Shown here: positions 34,605-43,474 of the stretch, piece by piece
Position numbering within the stretch: position 1 is the stretch's first letter
Layout of the letters: every line of letters starts with the position of its first letter
Source of the DNA: Cochliopodium minus
Taxonomy: Eukaryota; Discosea; Himatismenida; Cochliopodiidae
Reading direction: 5' to 3'
Assembly: GCA_024220525.1 (NCBI GenBank)
Contig: JAMYWO010000309.1
Coordinates: forward strand, 1-43,474
Length of the DNA stretch: 43,474 nucleotides
The notes under the pieces: generated by a model
Databases searched by the model: none
Told to the model about the DNA's origin: nothing
What the model saw: the letters and a program-made list of their open reading frames with translations, nothing else
Program-made: the position numbers and the translations under genes

Positions 34605-34754
34605 GAATCTAATACTCCAAACAAAAAGAGAAAAACTAAGGTTTTGTATACCTCTCAAAGGGAAATTATCCCAACTAATACTAACACTTTATATCACAAA
34701 GTTTCTTCCATCACTCAACCTTGTCCCTCCCAAATATGTGAAGATCTTCCTTAA
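34605..34754 (+). CDS. Orphan C-terminal coding end (5' missing)
   Basis: An open frame of 49 codons begins at the base after the N and ends at TAA 34752-34754. It starts ESNTPNKKRKTK (NLS-like basic cluster) and ends PSQICEDLP. Its base composition is clearly less A/T-rich than the flanking intergenic DNA, which supports real coding sequence. It may be the last exon or part of it; an acceptor AG at 34639-34640 would shorten it. No family can be named. Its 5' part is not present in the window. Confidence 0.45.
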   Translation, partial: ESNTPNKKRKTKVLYTSQREIIPTNTNTLYHKVSSITQPCPSQICEDLP

Positions 34755-35223
34755 ATATATTTAAATAAGATTTTAAATTAAATAATTACTTTTCCAAATT
34801 CCTTTTCTTTTTTTTGAATACCTAATATCTTCACTTTTGTCTCCAAAATCAAAAGATTTTCAAAAATTCAATTTCAAATATTAAAAAAATAAATCGAAGA
34901 AATTTAATCTTTTTTTTTTAACATAAAAAAAGGCTTTTTATTTCAACCATTTTCATATCTGGAATCTTTGTTTCTCATTGTAGTTTTAATGAACTTTCTA
35001 TGTGACAGAAGTGAACATCTATGTTCCTTGATAAATCTTTAACTAAAAAACTTATGAAAATATTCAATTAAAACTTACAAAAGAAGACTTTTTGGGCAGA
35101 AAATAAGATAAACTAAAAGGCCTTTTCATAAACAAATAGTACTTTTCTTTAATTTATTTTTTATTGATTATTTTGATTTTTTAAATTTCTTCGTGGATTT
35201 GAAAAAGTTAATTTCAAAACTCT
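34755..35223. other. Intergenic, 469 bp, no gene seen
   Basis: Very AT-rich DNA with homopolymer runs between the orphan coding end and the stop of the START-domain gene. No open frame with coding character,, RNA gene or repeat was recognised. Confidence 0.6.
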
Positions 35224-36438
35224 TTAATTGAATTTTTTTTTGAGAAATTCTTTGTAACCCTTGGCAGTGGATTCAATAGCAGCAGGCATTGCTTTATCAA
35301 CCTTTAAATGATCAAAATCAAATAAAAAAAAAATTTAGAAAAATAAAATTAAAAAAAAAACAATAGAAATAATACCAAAGAAGTCATCAACCAACCTTTA
35401 AGATTAGTGTGCCAAACACAATCGACTTCATAAACGGTATCCTCTCCTTCTTTAGATTGTTTTGCGATCATACCAGAAGAGTAGCCACATCCACGAACGT
35501 ACTCTTTGAAGGAAGAATTATTTAAAATTAATTTAAAATAATCACTGTTTTAATTCTAAAATTTTTTTTATTTTTAATTCTAAATTTTTTTTTTACTTTT
35601 GTTTTCTTTGATCTCATCATGTTCAATGGAACCTACATTCAGTTAAATAAAAAAAATTAAATTTTAGTTTTTATAAAAGATTTACCACCACAAACAGTAA
35701 CAGTACCATCTTCATCGATCCAATATTCCCTCAAAAAAATAAAATCACGGGAAGATATAAGACCAGCTAGCAAAATTAAAAAAAAAAATTTAATTTAAAG
35801 AATAAAATAGTTTTATGAAGAGAAAAAATTTCTAAGAAGAGATTGTTCATTTTTTTTTTTTACCTAATGCAGGTTGAGTAACATTGTAATCAATGGTTCT
35901 TGTCTTTGTGATTCTTTTAAAGACCTTTGTATCTTCGTGGGTGGATTCTTGTTCCCATTCTTTTTTTCCCTTTGGAGTTTAATGTTTGATGAAAATAATA
36001 AAAAAAAAAAAAAAATTTACTTCTATATCGTGGAAAGTATCTTCAAAGATTGAAGAAAAATTAATTAAAAGTAAAATATTGGCATAATTATTTCTTACCA
36101 ACAAAATATTGTGCTGTTAATCTTTTGAAAAATGTTAAAAATGTTTATGATATTTTTTCTTTGAATTCACCCTTTGGCAACGAATCTGGCTTTATATCTC
36201 CATGCATTCACTTGAAAGGATTTATCCTATAAAAAATATTTTTAATCATAATCAAGGATACAAGAAATGGATTAATGACAATAATTCAACTTATGAATGA
36301 ATGCATTCTTTTTTTTACTTTCAAGGTATAGATGGTGCAATTTTCACTCTTGGAAGTTTCAACCCATTTGTCCGATTCGAGTTTTTCCAAAAACCCCTTT
36401 TTAATTTCTTCAACCTTTTCTTGATAATCATTCTCCAT
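35224..36438 (-). CDS. START-domain lipid-transfer protein
   Basis: A 215-residue, single-domain StAR-related lipid-transfer protein in nine small exons (36438-36319, 36226-36171, 36121-36099, 36040-36021, 35969-35864, 35766-35686, 35632-35597, 35503-35376, 35301-35224). Visible START features: the opening helix (EEIKKGFLEKLES), KWVETSKSENCTIYTLK, NAWRYKARFVAKG, TRTIDYNVTQP, the family hallmark ISSRDFIFLREYW, then VRGCGYSSGMIAKQ, VYEVDCVWHTNLKGWL and the closing amphipathic helix (KAMPAAIESTAKGYKEFLKK). No signal peptide or membrane segment, so it is probably cytosolic and shuttles a sterol, phospholipid or ceramide; the ligand cannot be read from sequence. Two exons are only 23 and 20 nt. 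Length matches minimal START proteins such as the STARD4 group. Confidence 0.85.
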
Positions 36439-36693
36439 AATGTTGATGTCTATTCAGAAATTTCTCTTTTTTTTTTTTTATAAATTAAATTTTCATCTCA
36501 AAGGAAAATAAAATAAATTAAAAAGCTATTACTGCAATCAAACTCAATTCCTCTTTGAGAAATTTTATTTTGATTACTGTATTCTTTAAAATTTTTTGAA
36601 TGAATTTCATTCAAGCAGCATCGCTTCAAAAGAATAGTAAAAAAAAACAAGTTTAGTTTGGATAGCTGGAATTTAAGTTTAAATTTTTTGATA

Positions 36694-38392
36694 TTATCTT
36701 TCATCGTTCGAAGAATATTCCTCAAGAGGAAGTTGGTGAAGTTGATGGTCATTGACAAGCTCTCTGTTGTTTCTTCTCTTGTTATAAAAAGCCATAGTAA
36801 AAGCTCCAAGGGCAGCACCAGTGATGAGAGCTAAAACAATTAAAGCCTAGTTGAATAAAAATATTTGAAAATAAAAAATTTAAAAGATAAAGTTCAGTAA
36901 ATTAGAATTTTTACGATGAAACCGGGTAATGCAGACCTTTTTATTGGCCCCTTTGTTGGGGATGCTGTTGGAATGATTGTGGATGGAGTTGCAGGAGTGA
37001 TATATTTATCAACAGAGGCATAACCTATCAATATATAAAAAGTGAAAAAATAAGAAACTATTTAAAAGTACACATCATGATGGCCATTGCGTCAACCTGT
37101 CTAATATCATTTTTGTACAAACTAATCACTTCAAGAGTTGAATTGATAGATAAGTTCATTTTGTTGTAACATTCCGACATAGAATAAATGTACCCTTAAT
37201 AATTTTTTAAATAATAAAAATAATAAAGAAAAAATAAAAAACGAAACCTCCATTCCCTTCAACATAAGTAGGAACAGATTTACAAAAAAGAACGTTGTCA
37301 ATATAAGCACGTATTTCAAGAGAGTTGGAGTGCAAATGACCGACACAACCAACTAAAGCACCTTCAATAGGACTTTTCCAAGTTCTACTATTAACCTGTA
37401 CAATAGGGTTATTGTCTCCCACTATTAACATGTTACTGTTACATGATTTTCCGTTTCCAATGGTGAGCCATACTAAAATGAATGTTTTTTTTTTTTGATG
37501 TTTGAAAATTCTTTGAAAAACTTACTAGGCCTGATGAAGATCATATTTGGAAATTTCACCTTATTTAATAAAAATTAAAAAATTTTTCAATTAAAACTTT
37601 TTAATGGCAGTTACATTTTCTGGAATTTCCACGTAATCAACTTGGTAGGTGAAATAAACGGATTGACTCACATCGGATTGAGACTTTAAGTGGTAGCTTG
37701 CCATCCAAGTGTAGTTACTCTCAGATAAGAGATAATGGTTGTCTGGGAAGTCTCCTCTAGTGAATTCTGAGAATAGTAAAAAAAAAATAGAATTTGAAAA
37801 AAAAAAAAAAAAGAGGAATTAATGAAATTTTTTTACCTCCTATTGTTTCAAAAAATAAAATGTAAAATAAATTTAAATATTGAGATTTTTTACCTCCTGC
37901 TCCTGTGAAAATCTTTAAAAAAATTAATATTTTTGTGAATGTTTAAGAGAAATAAACTTTACTTCGTAATCTTTAGGACACAAAAGAGAAAAGATCTTGT
38001 AGAAAACAAAAATGATGTGGTGGTTGTAAACTACTAGTGGGCTCACTGCTTCTGTGGAGTCTGTATAATTCAAACCAAAATTGATCCCTTTGATAGCTAT
38101 TTTTCCAGGTGGTCTTTGTACTGTCAAAACAGTTTCTGCATGTTGATGAGGAGGAACCTTTTTTTTGAAAATTATCATTTAAGAAAAAGTGAAATATTTT
38201 TTAAGCGAAAATTTTTTCAACAAATTATAAAAGAATTTGGAAATTTCCAAACTATTCTTTTTTATTGTCATATTTTCTTACAATTATTGGCCCTATTTTA
38301 AATGTTTTGGTGAGTATTTCTTGCGAACTAACGATGGATGAAAAAAGGAAAAAGAAATATAAACAGATTATTAAATAAAAAAATATCTTCAT
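36694..38392 (-). CDS. Type I membrane glycoprotein of unknown family
   Basis: A 373-residue protein in nine exons (38392-38282, 38157-37963, 37912-37894, 37766-37615, 37559-37526, 37472-37248, 37194-37072, 37024-36915, 36846-36694). It has a signal peptide (IFFYLIICLYFFFLFSSIVS), a 270-residue ectodomain with several N-glycosylation sequons (NYTD, SNYTW, INSTL) and at least five Cys, a Thr/Pro-rich stalk (TPATPSTIIPTASPTKGP), one transmembrane helix (ALIVLALITGAALGAFTMAF) and a short cytosolic tail starting KRRNNRE and ending EEYSSNDER. The stop-transfer charge pattern supports type I topology. I do not recognise the ectodomain, though its strand-rich alternation suggests a beta-sandwich. 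It may be a cell-surface or lysosomal/phagosomal receptor. The start follows an 11-A run. Confidence 0.7.
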
Positions 38393-38528
38393 TTTTTTTT
38401 TTTAAATAATTAGCTGAGGGGATTAAAAGAATATCTGATATCAGAGAATCTTGTTCATTGAATAGTAAAAAATAATAATAATCAAATTAAATCATAAATG
38501 AAATTTTAAAAATTCTTGAATTTATTTT

Positions 38529-41500
38529 TCAATTTAAATGCAAAGAAATGTTTGGTAGCTCAGGCGGGAGGGGATATAGGATCTTGTTGTAAATGATCGC
38601 GTCTTGCTTGAGGTAGTTGTCACCTGCACCTTGGAGTTGACCCACAATCTTGGTGCCTCTTACTGATTTTACCTGCAAAGCAGAAATTTTCCTTCCATAT
38701 TCCCATTTAGTTTCTTTTGAAATGAAAGAAATTTTAAAATAAAAAAATGGAAAAAAAAAGGATCTAAATACCAAAAATAGTCCCATTTGCTGTTGTAAAT
38801 TTTCCAACACCTAAAAAAAGAATTTTTAATTTTTTATGACCTCTTTTGAACTTTTTAAACTTTTTTCTTTTGAATGTTTTAATAACATTTTCAATTTTAA
38901 TTTAATTTTTAAATTTTTTTTTTTCAACAAAATTTTTTTTACCATGGATGTAACCCTCAGAAACTTCACCTTCATACTTGTCATTGTTAGCAAAATAAAT
39001 AGTTGTGTTCTTCCCATGGTACTTGTCGTTTTCCCAAAAACCTTCATTTTTAAAAATGAAAAAAAAACCAAAAAATCAAAAAAAATCAAAAATAAAATCA
39101 AAAAAATTAAAAAATCAAAAAATCAAAATTTCTTACCTTCTACTCTTGTGATTTGAGATGAAGTTGAAGTAAAGACACCTTGGCCTTGTTTCACGCCACT
39201 TTTGAAGTTGCCTTTGTACACCCCACCATCTACGTAAACTATTTCTCCCATTCCATCCCTTTTGTCCGCTTTAAACTGGCCTGTGTACACAGAATTATCT
39301 AAATAAATCATTTTTCCTTCTCCTAAAGAACATAAAAAAAATAATACAAAATAAATAAACAATGATAAATAAATATAATAATTAATAAGATCAATTTTTT
39401 TGTTTGCCTTCTTTGATTCCGTTCTTAAAATACCCATCATATGTTTCATTGTTCATTACCAATTTTCCTGATGAAAAAAATAAAAAATAAGTAAAAAAAT
39501 AAAAAAATAAAAAAATAAATAATAAAAAATAAAAAATAAAAATAAAAATAAAAATAAAAATAAAAATAAAAATAAAAATAAAAATAAAAATAAAAATAAA
39601 AATAAAAACAAAAATTAAAATAAAAACAAAAATAAAAATTAAAACAAAAACAAAATGTTACCATACAACCTGTATGTTCCTACCAACGAAAACTCTTTTG
39701 TTTCGAAATCTACCAATTTGGAGTTTGGAACGAATTGATGACTTGCAACGTTGTAAGCGTACTCAAGAAAAGAAGGAGAAGAAATGGAAGAGTGCTTTTG
39801 AATTGCACGAAGAACGTCCTCTTTTTTGCATTGTTTAACTTCTTCTTCATTGTTGAGAACAGCGTTGTTGTCGTTAAAAATTTCAGAGAGTTGTAAATCG
39901 TCAAAAGAAATGAGAAGAGGTTCTTCTTTTGACTTTTTTAATTCTTCTTTTGACTTTGTTGGTTCTTTTTGTTCTTTTTTATTTTTTGTGACAGGATCGT
40001 TGACATCAAAAGACAAAAGATCTTTGTTTTCAGATTCAAAAGCAACAAGTTGATTAGAGTTGTTATCATTATTTGATTTTTTGATTGGATCGTCGAAAGA
40101 CAAGAGATCGTTTGTAGAAAAAGAAATTAAATCAATCTTTCCTTTATCTTCATTTTGCTCATTTCCGAAATTAATCAGATTATCTTTTTTAATATTAAAA
40201 TTATTATTATTATTATCATTTAAATTATTATCATTTAAATTGTTAACATCCTCATTATTATTTTTGTTTTTATCATTTAAACCCAACTCATTATTTTCTT
40301 TTTTATTATTTAAATTTTCAATATTAGATTTCTCAGAGGGAGCTGTCTGTTTCCTTTTCTCGTCGATTCTTTCCTGCTTTTGTTGTAATTGGCACATATT
40401 TTCTAAAAACTCTTCGTAAAGAATATGGAGGATGTCGCTTTTCTTTTTCTGGGATTCTAGAAGACTATCCTTGTATTTCATTTTCTCTATTTTTGATTTT
40501 GAAAATATTTCGGTAGTTACTCTTTGTACTATCTCCACCCTAAAAGAAGAAAAAAAAAAAACGAATTATAAAAAAATAAAAAATGAAATAAAAAATAAAA
40601 ATAATAAAAAAAAAGTGAAATTAAAAGTTAAAAATTAAATATTAAAAATGATAAAATAAAATTACCAATTACAATTTTTTGAAAGAGGATTTATCTTTAA
40701 ACAGATTAATTTTTTTTGGAAAAAAAACATTAAAATTTTTTCTTACAGTTTCATACGATGCTTTTGATTTGTTAATTTTTTATAAAAAAAAAAAATTGTT
40801 TTTTACCATTTGCTCTGGCTTGAATTCCTATCCCATGTTTATTGATTATCAGCCAACTTTCTTCATGAGAATCCCCGAAAATCACTTTTAAAAAAATTTA
40901 ACTAATAAATTGTTGAAAAAAATAGTTAATAAAATTTCATATTATAAAATAAAAAATTATAAATAATAAAAATAAAAAAAATTGTTTAAATATGTCAAAA
41001 AAACTTTTAAAATAAATAAAAAAGCTTAAATAAATATTTAAAGAATTAAAAATATTTAATTAAAAAAAAACTTTTAAATATGTCAAATATTTACTAAAAA
41101 AAAGTATTTAAATTAAAAAAAACTTTTAAAATATAAAAAATTAAATAAATAAAAAAAAAGTTTTAAAATTTTTTAAAATTTTTTTTTAAACCATCCATAG
41201 GTAAGAGTATTTCCAACAAATTGGCAATTTTGAGACGAGAAGAAGGATGCATGGAAACAAGCACAAGGAAAGGAAAGAGACAACCCTGCTCAAAAGCGTT
41301 CTTCCTGTAAAGAGAGTCGCGCTGAAGATCAACGAGGAAAGTTTCGTTGTATTTTTCGTAAGAAAAACTTTCTTTTTTTTTGATTTCCAAGTTGATCCAT
41401 TCATCTTCCAATTCAATTTTTGTTGGCCTGTTTTTCACTGTTTTGAGCGAAAATCTGTTGTTTATTTGGTTGCACACGATACATTGCTTTGAAGTGAATA

Positions 41501-42926
41501 ATATGCTTTTGCATGTCATTCCTACTTCACATTTGCACTTTGATGTTTTGGATTCGCAGTTGCTGCACTTATAAGTGTCTTTGTCTTTTAATTAATAAAA
41601 TTTAATTAAATTATAAATTTTTGTTAAATAAATTTTTTTCTTAAAAAAATTAAATTACCAACAAAACCCTTTTTTTTCAAATTTATTTTTTAAATTTTCT
41701 ATTTTTTAAATTTTGTAAACATTTTTCTTTAAAAAACCTTTAGTTCTAAAACATGAAATGACTTTGTAACGCACCAACTACAAAACCCTAAAGAAGAAAA
41801 ATAAGCGGATTGATACGATATTAAAAATTAATAAGACTAAAATTCCTTTTTAAAAAAATTTATAAAAATAAATAAAATTTAAAAAATTCTTTATAAATTT
41901 AAATTAATAAAATTTTTTTTAAAAAAAATTTTTTTTTTGACCTACTACTTTTGGTAATTCATTCTTTTGTGCATTTTCCCATGAAGAAAAAGTTTTGTCA
42001 CAAACAATACAAAGCTCATCATCTATATTGAGGTTTCCCTTTGCGAAATGTTTACATAATCTGCAGGGAACAGATCTAGCAAAACAAGATCCGCATTTGT
42101 AGACATCCCTCATCCCTATTGCTCCTTTGATGTAATAGGTGTGTTTGCATTCTTGGAAGCACCATGAACAATTTCCTATCTTGTTAAGATTTTCCAAGTT
42201 TCTTTCTGATTGGGCGAAACATCCATTGCATTTGAAGCAGAGTGCGTCTGATGCTTTTCCGTACGATCTTGTCATTGCTTGATTTTTTTTTATTAAAAAT
42301 AAAATTTCAATTCAAAAGGGGTAGAATCAATCTGAATCTATTTATTTTGGATCAATTTTTATATCTCAACATAAGATACTATATTATTGATCAATCGTAT
42401 CCAAATTATAACATGATATGTATTATGTTGATTAATACTACAAATTTTCATTGTTTACAGAATTGAGATTGAAAATTTTTTTAATGTATTGTTTTTTATT
42501 AAGATATATTTCAATATTATATCTCCAATCATCCATCATTCTTCATTTCAATGAAATTATAATTGTATTCAATGAATATGGTTTCTCAATGAATTTATAT
42601 ACCACGCGTATCTTTTAAATTTGAATCTATACTTACATAATGAGCATGCCAAGCATTTTGTGGTTTCTATTTTGAAGCATTTGAAAATCTATTTGTTAAA
42701 TAAAGCTTTCAAGAGATCAAATTATATTTTCACCTTTTTCACAATTTGCACATTCATATGTATTTCTTTGTAAAAAAGATTGATTTATTTGTCTTTGATT
42801 GCTTTACAGAAAATAAATTGCAAATATTAATAAATATAGCCCAAAATATAGTATTATAATTTACCATTTTTTCCAACACCATGAACACCATCGAACAACC
42901 GAATTATTAATATCTTTTTCATCCAT
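38529..42926 (-). CDS. Cys-rich zinc-repeat protein with acidic linker and MORN repeats
   Basis: An 833-residue model in 13 exons (42926-42865, 42801-42734, 42666-42637, 42277-41942, 41584-41192, 40884-40807, 40760-40673, 40539-39662, 39467-39408, 39322-39137, 39041-38943, 38810-38772, 38713-38529). The N-terminal third has about three copies of a Cys pattern, CxxC-x6-CxxC-x14-15-CxxC: YECANC, KCLAC, LCFKC; YKCGSC, PCRLC, LCIVC; YKCSNC, KCKC, QCIVC, with CSWC linkers, consistent with zinc binding. Conserved-looking blocks follow (SLYRKNAFEQG, VSMHPSSRLKIA, FGDSHEESWLIINKHGIGIQ). The long exon is charged and Asn-rich, with repeated adaptor-like motifs (LISFST, LLSFDDP, LLSFDVND, LISFDDLQ). The C-terminus has four to five MORN repeats (YDGYFKNGIKEGEGKM, YTGQFKADKRDGMGEI, YKGNFKSGVKQGQGVF). 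The intron at 39407 has a GC donor. Function unknown; a membrane-associated scaffold is plausible. Three introns exceed 300 nt. Confidence 0.65.
39489..39645. repeat. A/T microsatellite, mainly (AAAAAT)n, before the MORN exons
   Basis: Hexamer array inside the intron 39661-39468 that separates the acidic-linker exon from the first MORN exon. It has the same unit as 6171-6249, which also lies next to MORN exons. Confidence 0.9.
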
Positions 42927-43006
42927 TTTTTTTTTATAATTATAAAATTTTATATAATCCGAAATTTCTTTTTTAAAAATACAATTTTAATTTAATTAGA
43001 AAGACA

Positions 43007-43474
43007 TTAATTGAACTCTGTCAATTTATTTGCTGAATGTAACTTATTACTGTTGTCATTAGTAACTTTCGAAGGACTTTTTGGCTCTCTGAAATATAGC
43101 AGTTGAGGGGTCAAAATGAAAACACTGAAAAGAAAGTAAAGAGTATATGTACAAAATAAAGGTCTGATATTAAACCCTCCGCTATATATTTCATTGATTT
43201 GTATGATGGTAGGAATTAAAATGAGAATAATTCCTAACATCATCACAGATACCAACGGAATTATTCTTTTCATCATGGAACTATTGTAGGTTCTTAGTCT
43301 TTTGATTATCAAAGTTGCAACAAAAAGAAAATACACTCCTGATAGTCCAAAAGACAAAATACTCATCAATATCACTGTTTTTAAGATTCGGACATTCGTG
43401 TCATAAATTGCAAAGTAAATAGCGTTGACAGTGTACAATATCCAATACAATGCACAAATAGAAACTTTTTTTTA
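43007..43474 (-). CDS. C-terminal part of a multi-pass membrane protein (5' outside)
   Basis: An open frame enters from the right edge and ends at TAA 43009-43007. About 155 residues are visible with roughly four hydrophobic helices: around LYWILYTVNAIYFAI, TVILMSILSFGLSGVYFLF, SVMMLGIILILIPTII and FCTYTLYFLFSVFILTPQLL. Basic loops (KRLRTYN, MKRI) sit between them. The tail after the last helix is short and polar (REPKSPSKVTNDNSNK). The layout resembles the second half of a seven-helix receptor-like protein, but no diagnostic motif is visible, so it stays unassigned. No start is in the window. Confidence 0.65.

Noticed and set aside
36498-36818. Minus-strand frame of 106 codons
   Set aside because: It overlaps the last exon of the type I membrane protein in another frame; the spliced frame gives a proper transmembrane helix and cytosolic tail.
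37770-37894. A 3-nt micro-exon (GAG) inside an intron of the type I membrane protein gene
   Set aside because: Frame is kept without it, and one 127-nt intron is simpler.
1-43474. tRNA, rRNA, CRISPR, transposon or viral remnants
   Set aside because: No tRNA arm consensus, no rRNA-like G/C-rich blocks, no spaced direct repeats and no transposase, polymerase or capsid-like frames were seen; the repeats are simple A/T microsatellites.

Overview
This is an extremely AT-rich, gene-dense, intron-rich nuclear segment from a unicellular eukaryote, probably a free-living amoeboid protist. I cannot place it further. Evidence: A-runs just before start codons, many short introns (mostly 45-60 nt, GT-AG, a few GC-AG), A/T hexa- to octanucleotide microsatellites, and a eukaryotic signalling and membrane-traffic repertoire. 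I rebuilt 13 gene models by joining exons whose phases agree; every model lying wholly inside the window sums to a whole number of codons. No rRNA, tRNA, CRISPR array or transposon was recognised.

Layout. (1) 80-6006 (-): SPRY-SPRY-NACHT-pentapeptide-WD40 receptor-like NTPase, running off the left edge. (2) 6259-9821 (-): SH3-SH3-RhoGEF(DH)-PH-MORN protein, cut by an N at 6170. (3) 10116-10550 (-): ubiquitin-like protein ending in LRG. (4) 10998-11963 (-): NPSN-like Qb-SNARE. (5) 12242-13189 (-): PSI-like ectodomain, transmembrane segment and cytosolic zinc module. (6) 13363-14364 (+): longin protein with a CaaX end but no SNARE motif. (7) 14441-15103 (+): PH protein. (8) 15253-20370 (+): F-box-like/LRR-like/ankyrin protein. 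(9) 20455-24126 (-): EDEM-type GH47 ERAD mannosidase. (10) 24185-33403 (+): a 2750-residue Hsp70-like/ankyrin/MORN/Roc-COR/zinc/pseudokinase/tail-anchor protein. (11) 33448-34479 (-): 3' part of a WD40 gene next to a second N (34604). (12) 34605-34754 (+): orphan 3' end of a gene. (13) 35224-36438 (-): START lipid-transfer protein. (14) 36694-38392 (-): type I membrane glycoprotein. (15) 38529-42926 (-): Cys-rich zinc-repeat plus MORN protein. (16) 43007-43474 (-): end of a multi-pass membrane protein.

Two results stand out. First, the giant gene at 24185-33403 joins a degenerate HSPA12-like Hsp70 fold, about 20 ankyrin repeats, MORN-like repeats, a Roc-COR GTPase, a CxxC pair, a kinase fold lacking all three catalytic residues, and a C-terminal membrane anchor. 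I know of no described protein with this architecture. Second, the NACHT-WD40 gene leaving the left edge and the 5'-truncated WD40 exons at 34479-33448 fit as two halves of one gene. Both breaks lie in the same (TTTTTTA)n repeat, the splice phases agree, a whole WD repeat is restored at the join, and the total becomes 14 WD repeats (two seven-bladed propellers). This implies that the pieces between the Ns are in the wrong order.

The gene set centres on signalling and membranes: NTPase and GTPase scaffolds, Rho activation, SNARE/longin traffic, lipid transfer and ER quality control. Nothing shows that the genes are co-regulated, except two tight head-to-head pairs with 58 bp and 173 bp between start codons.
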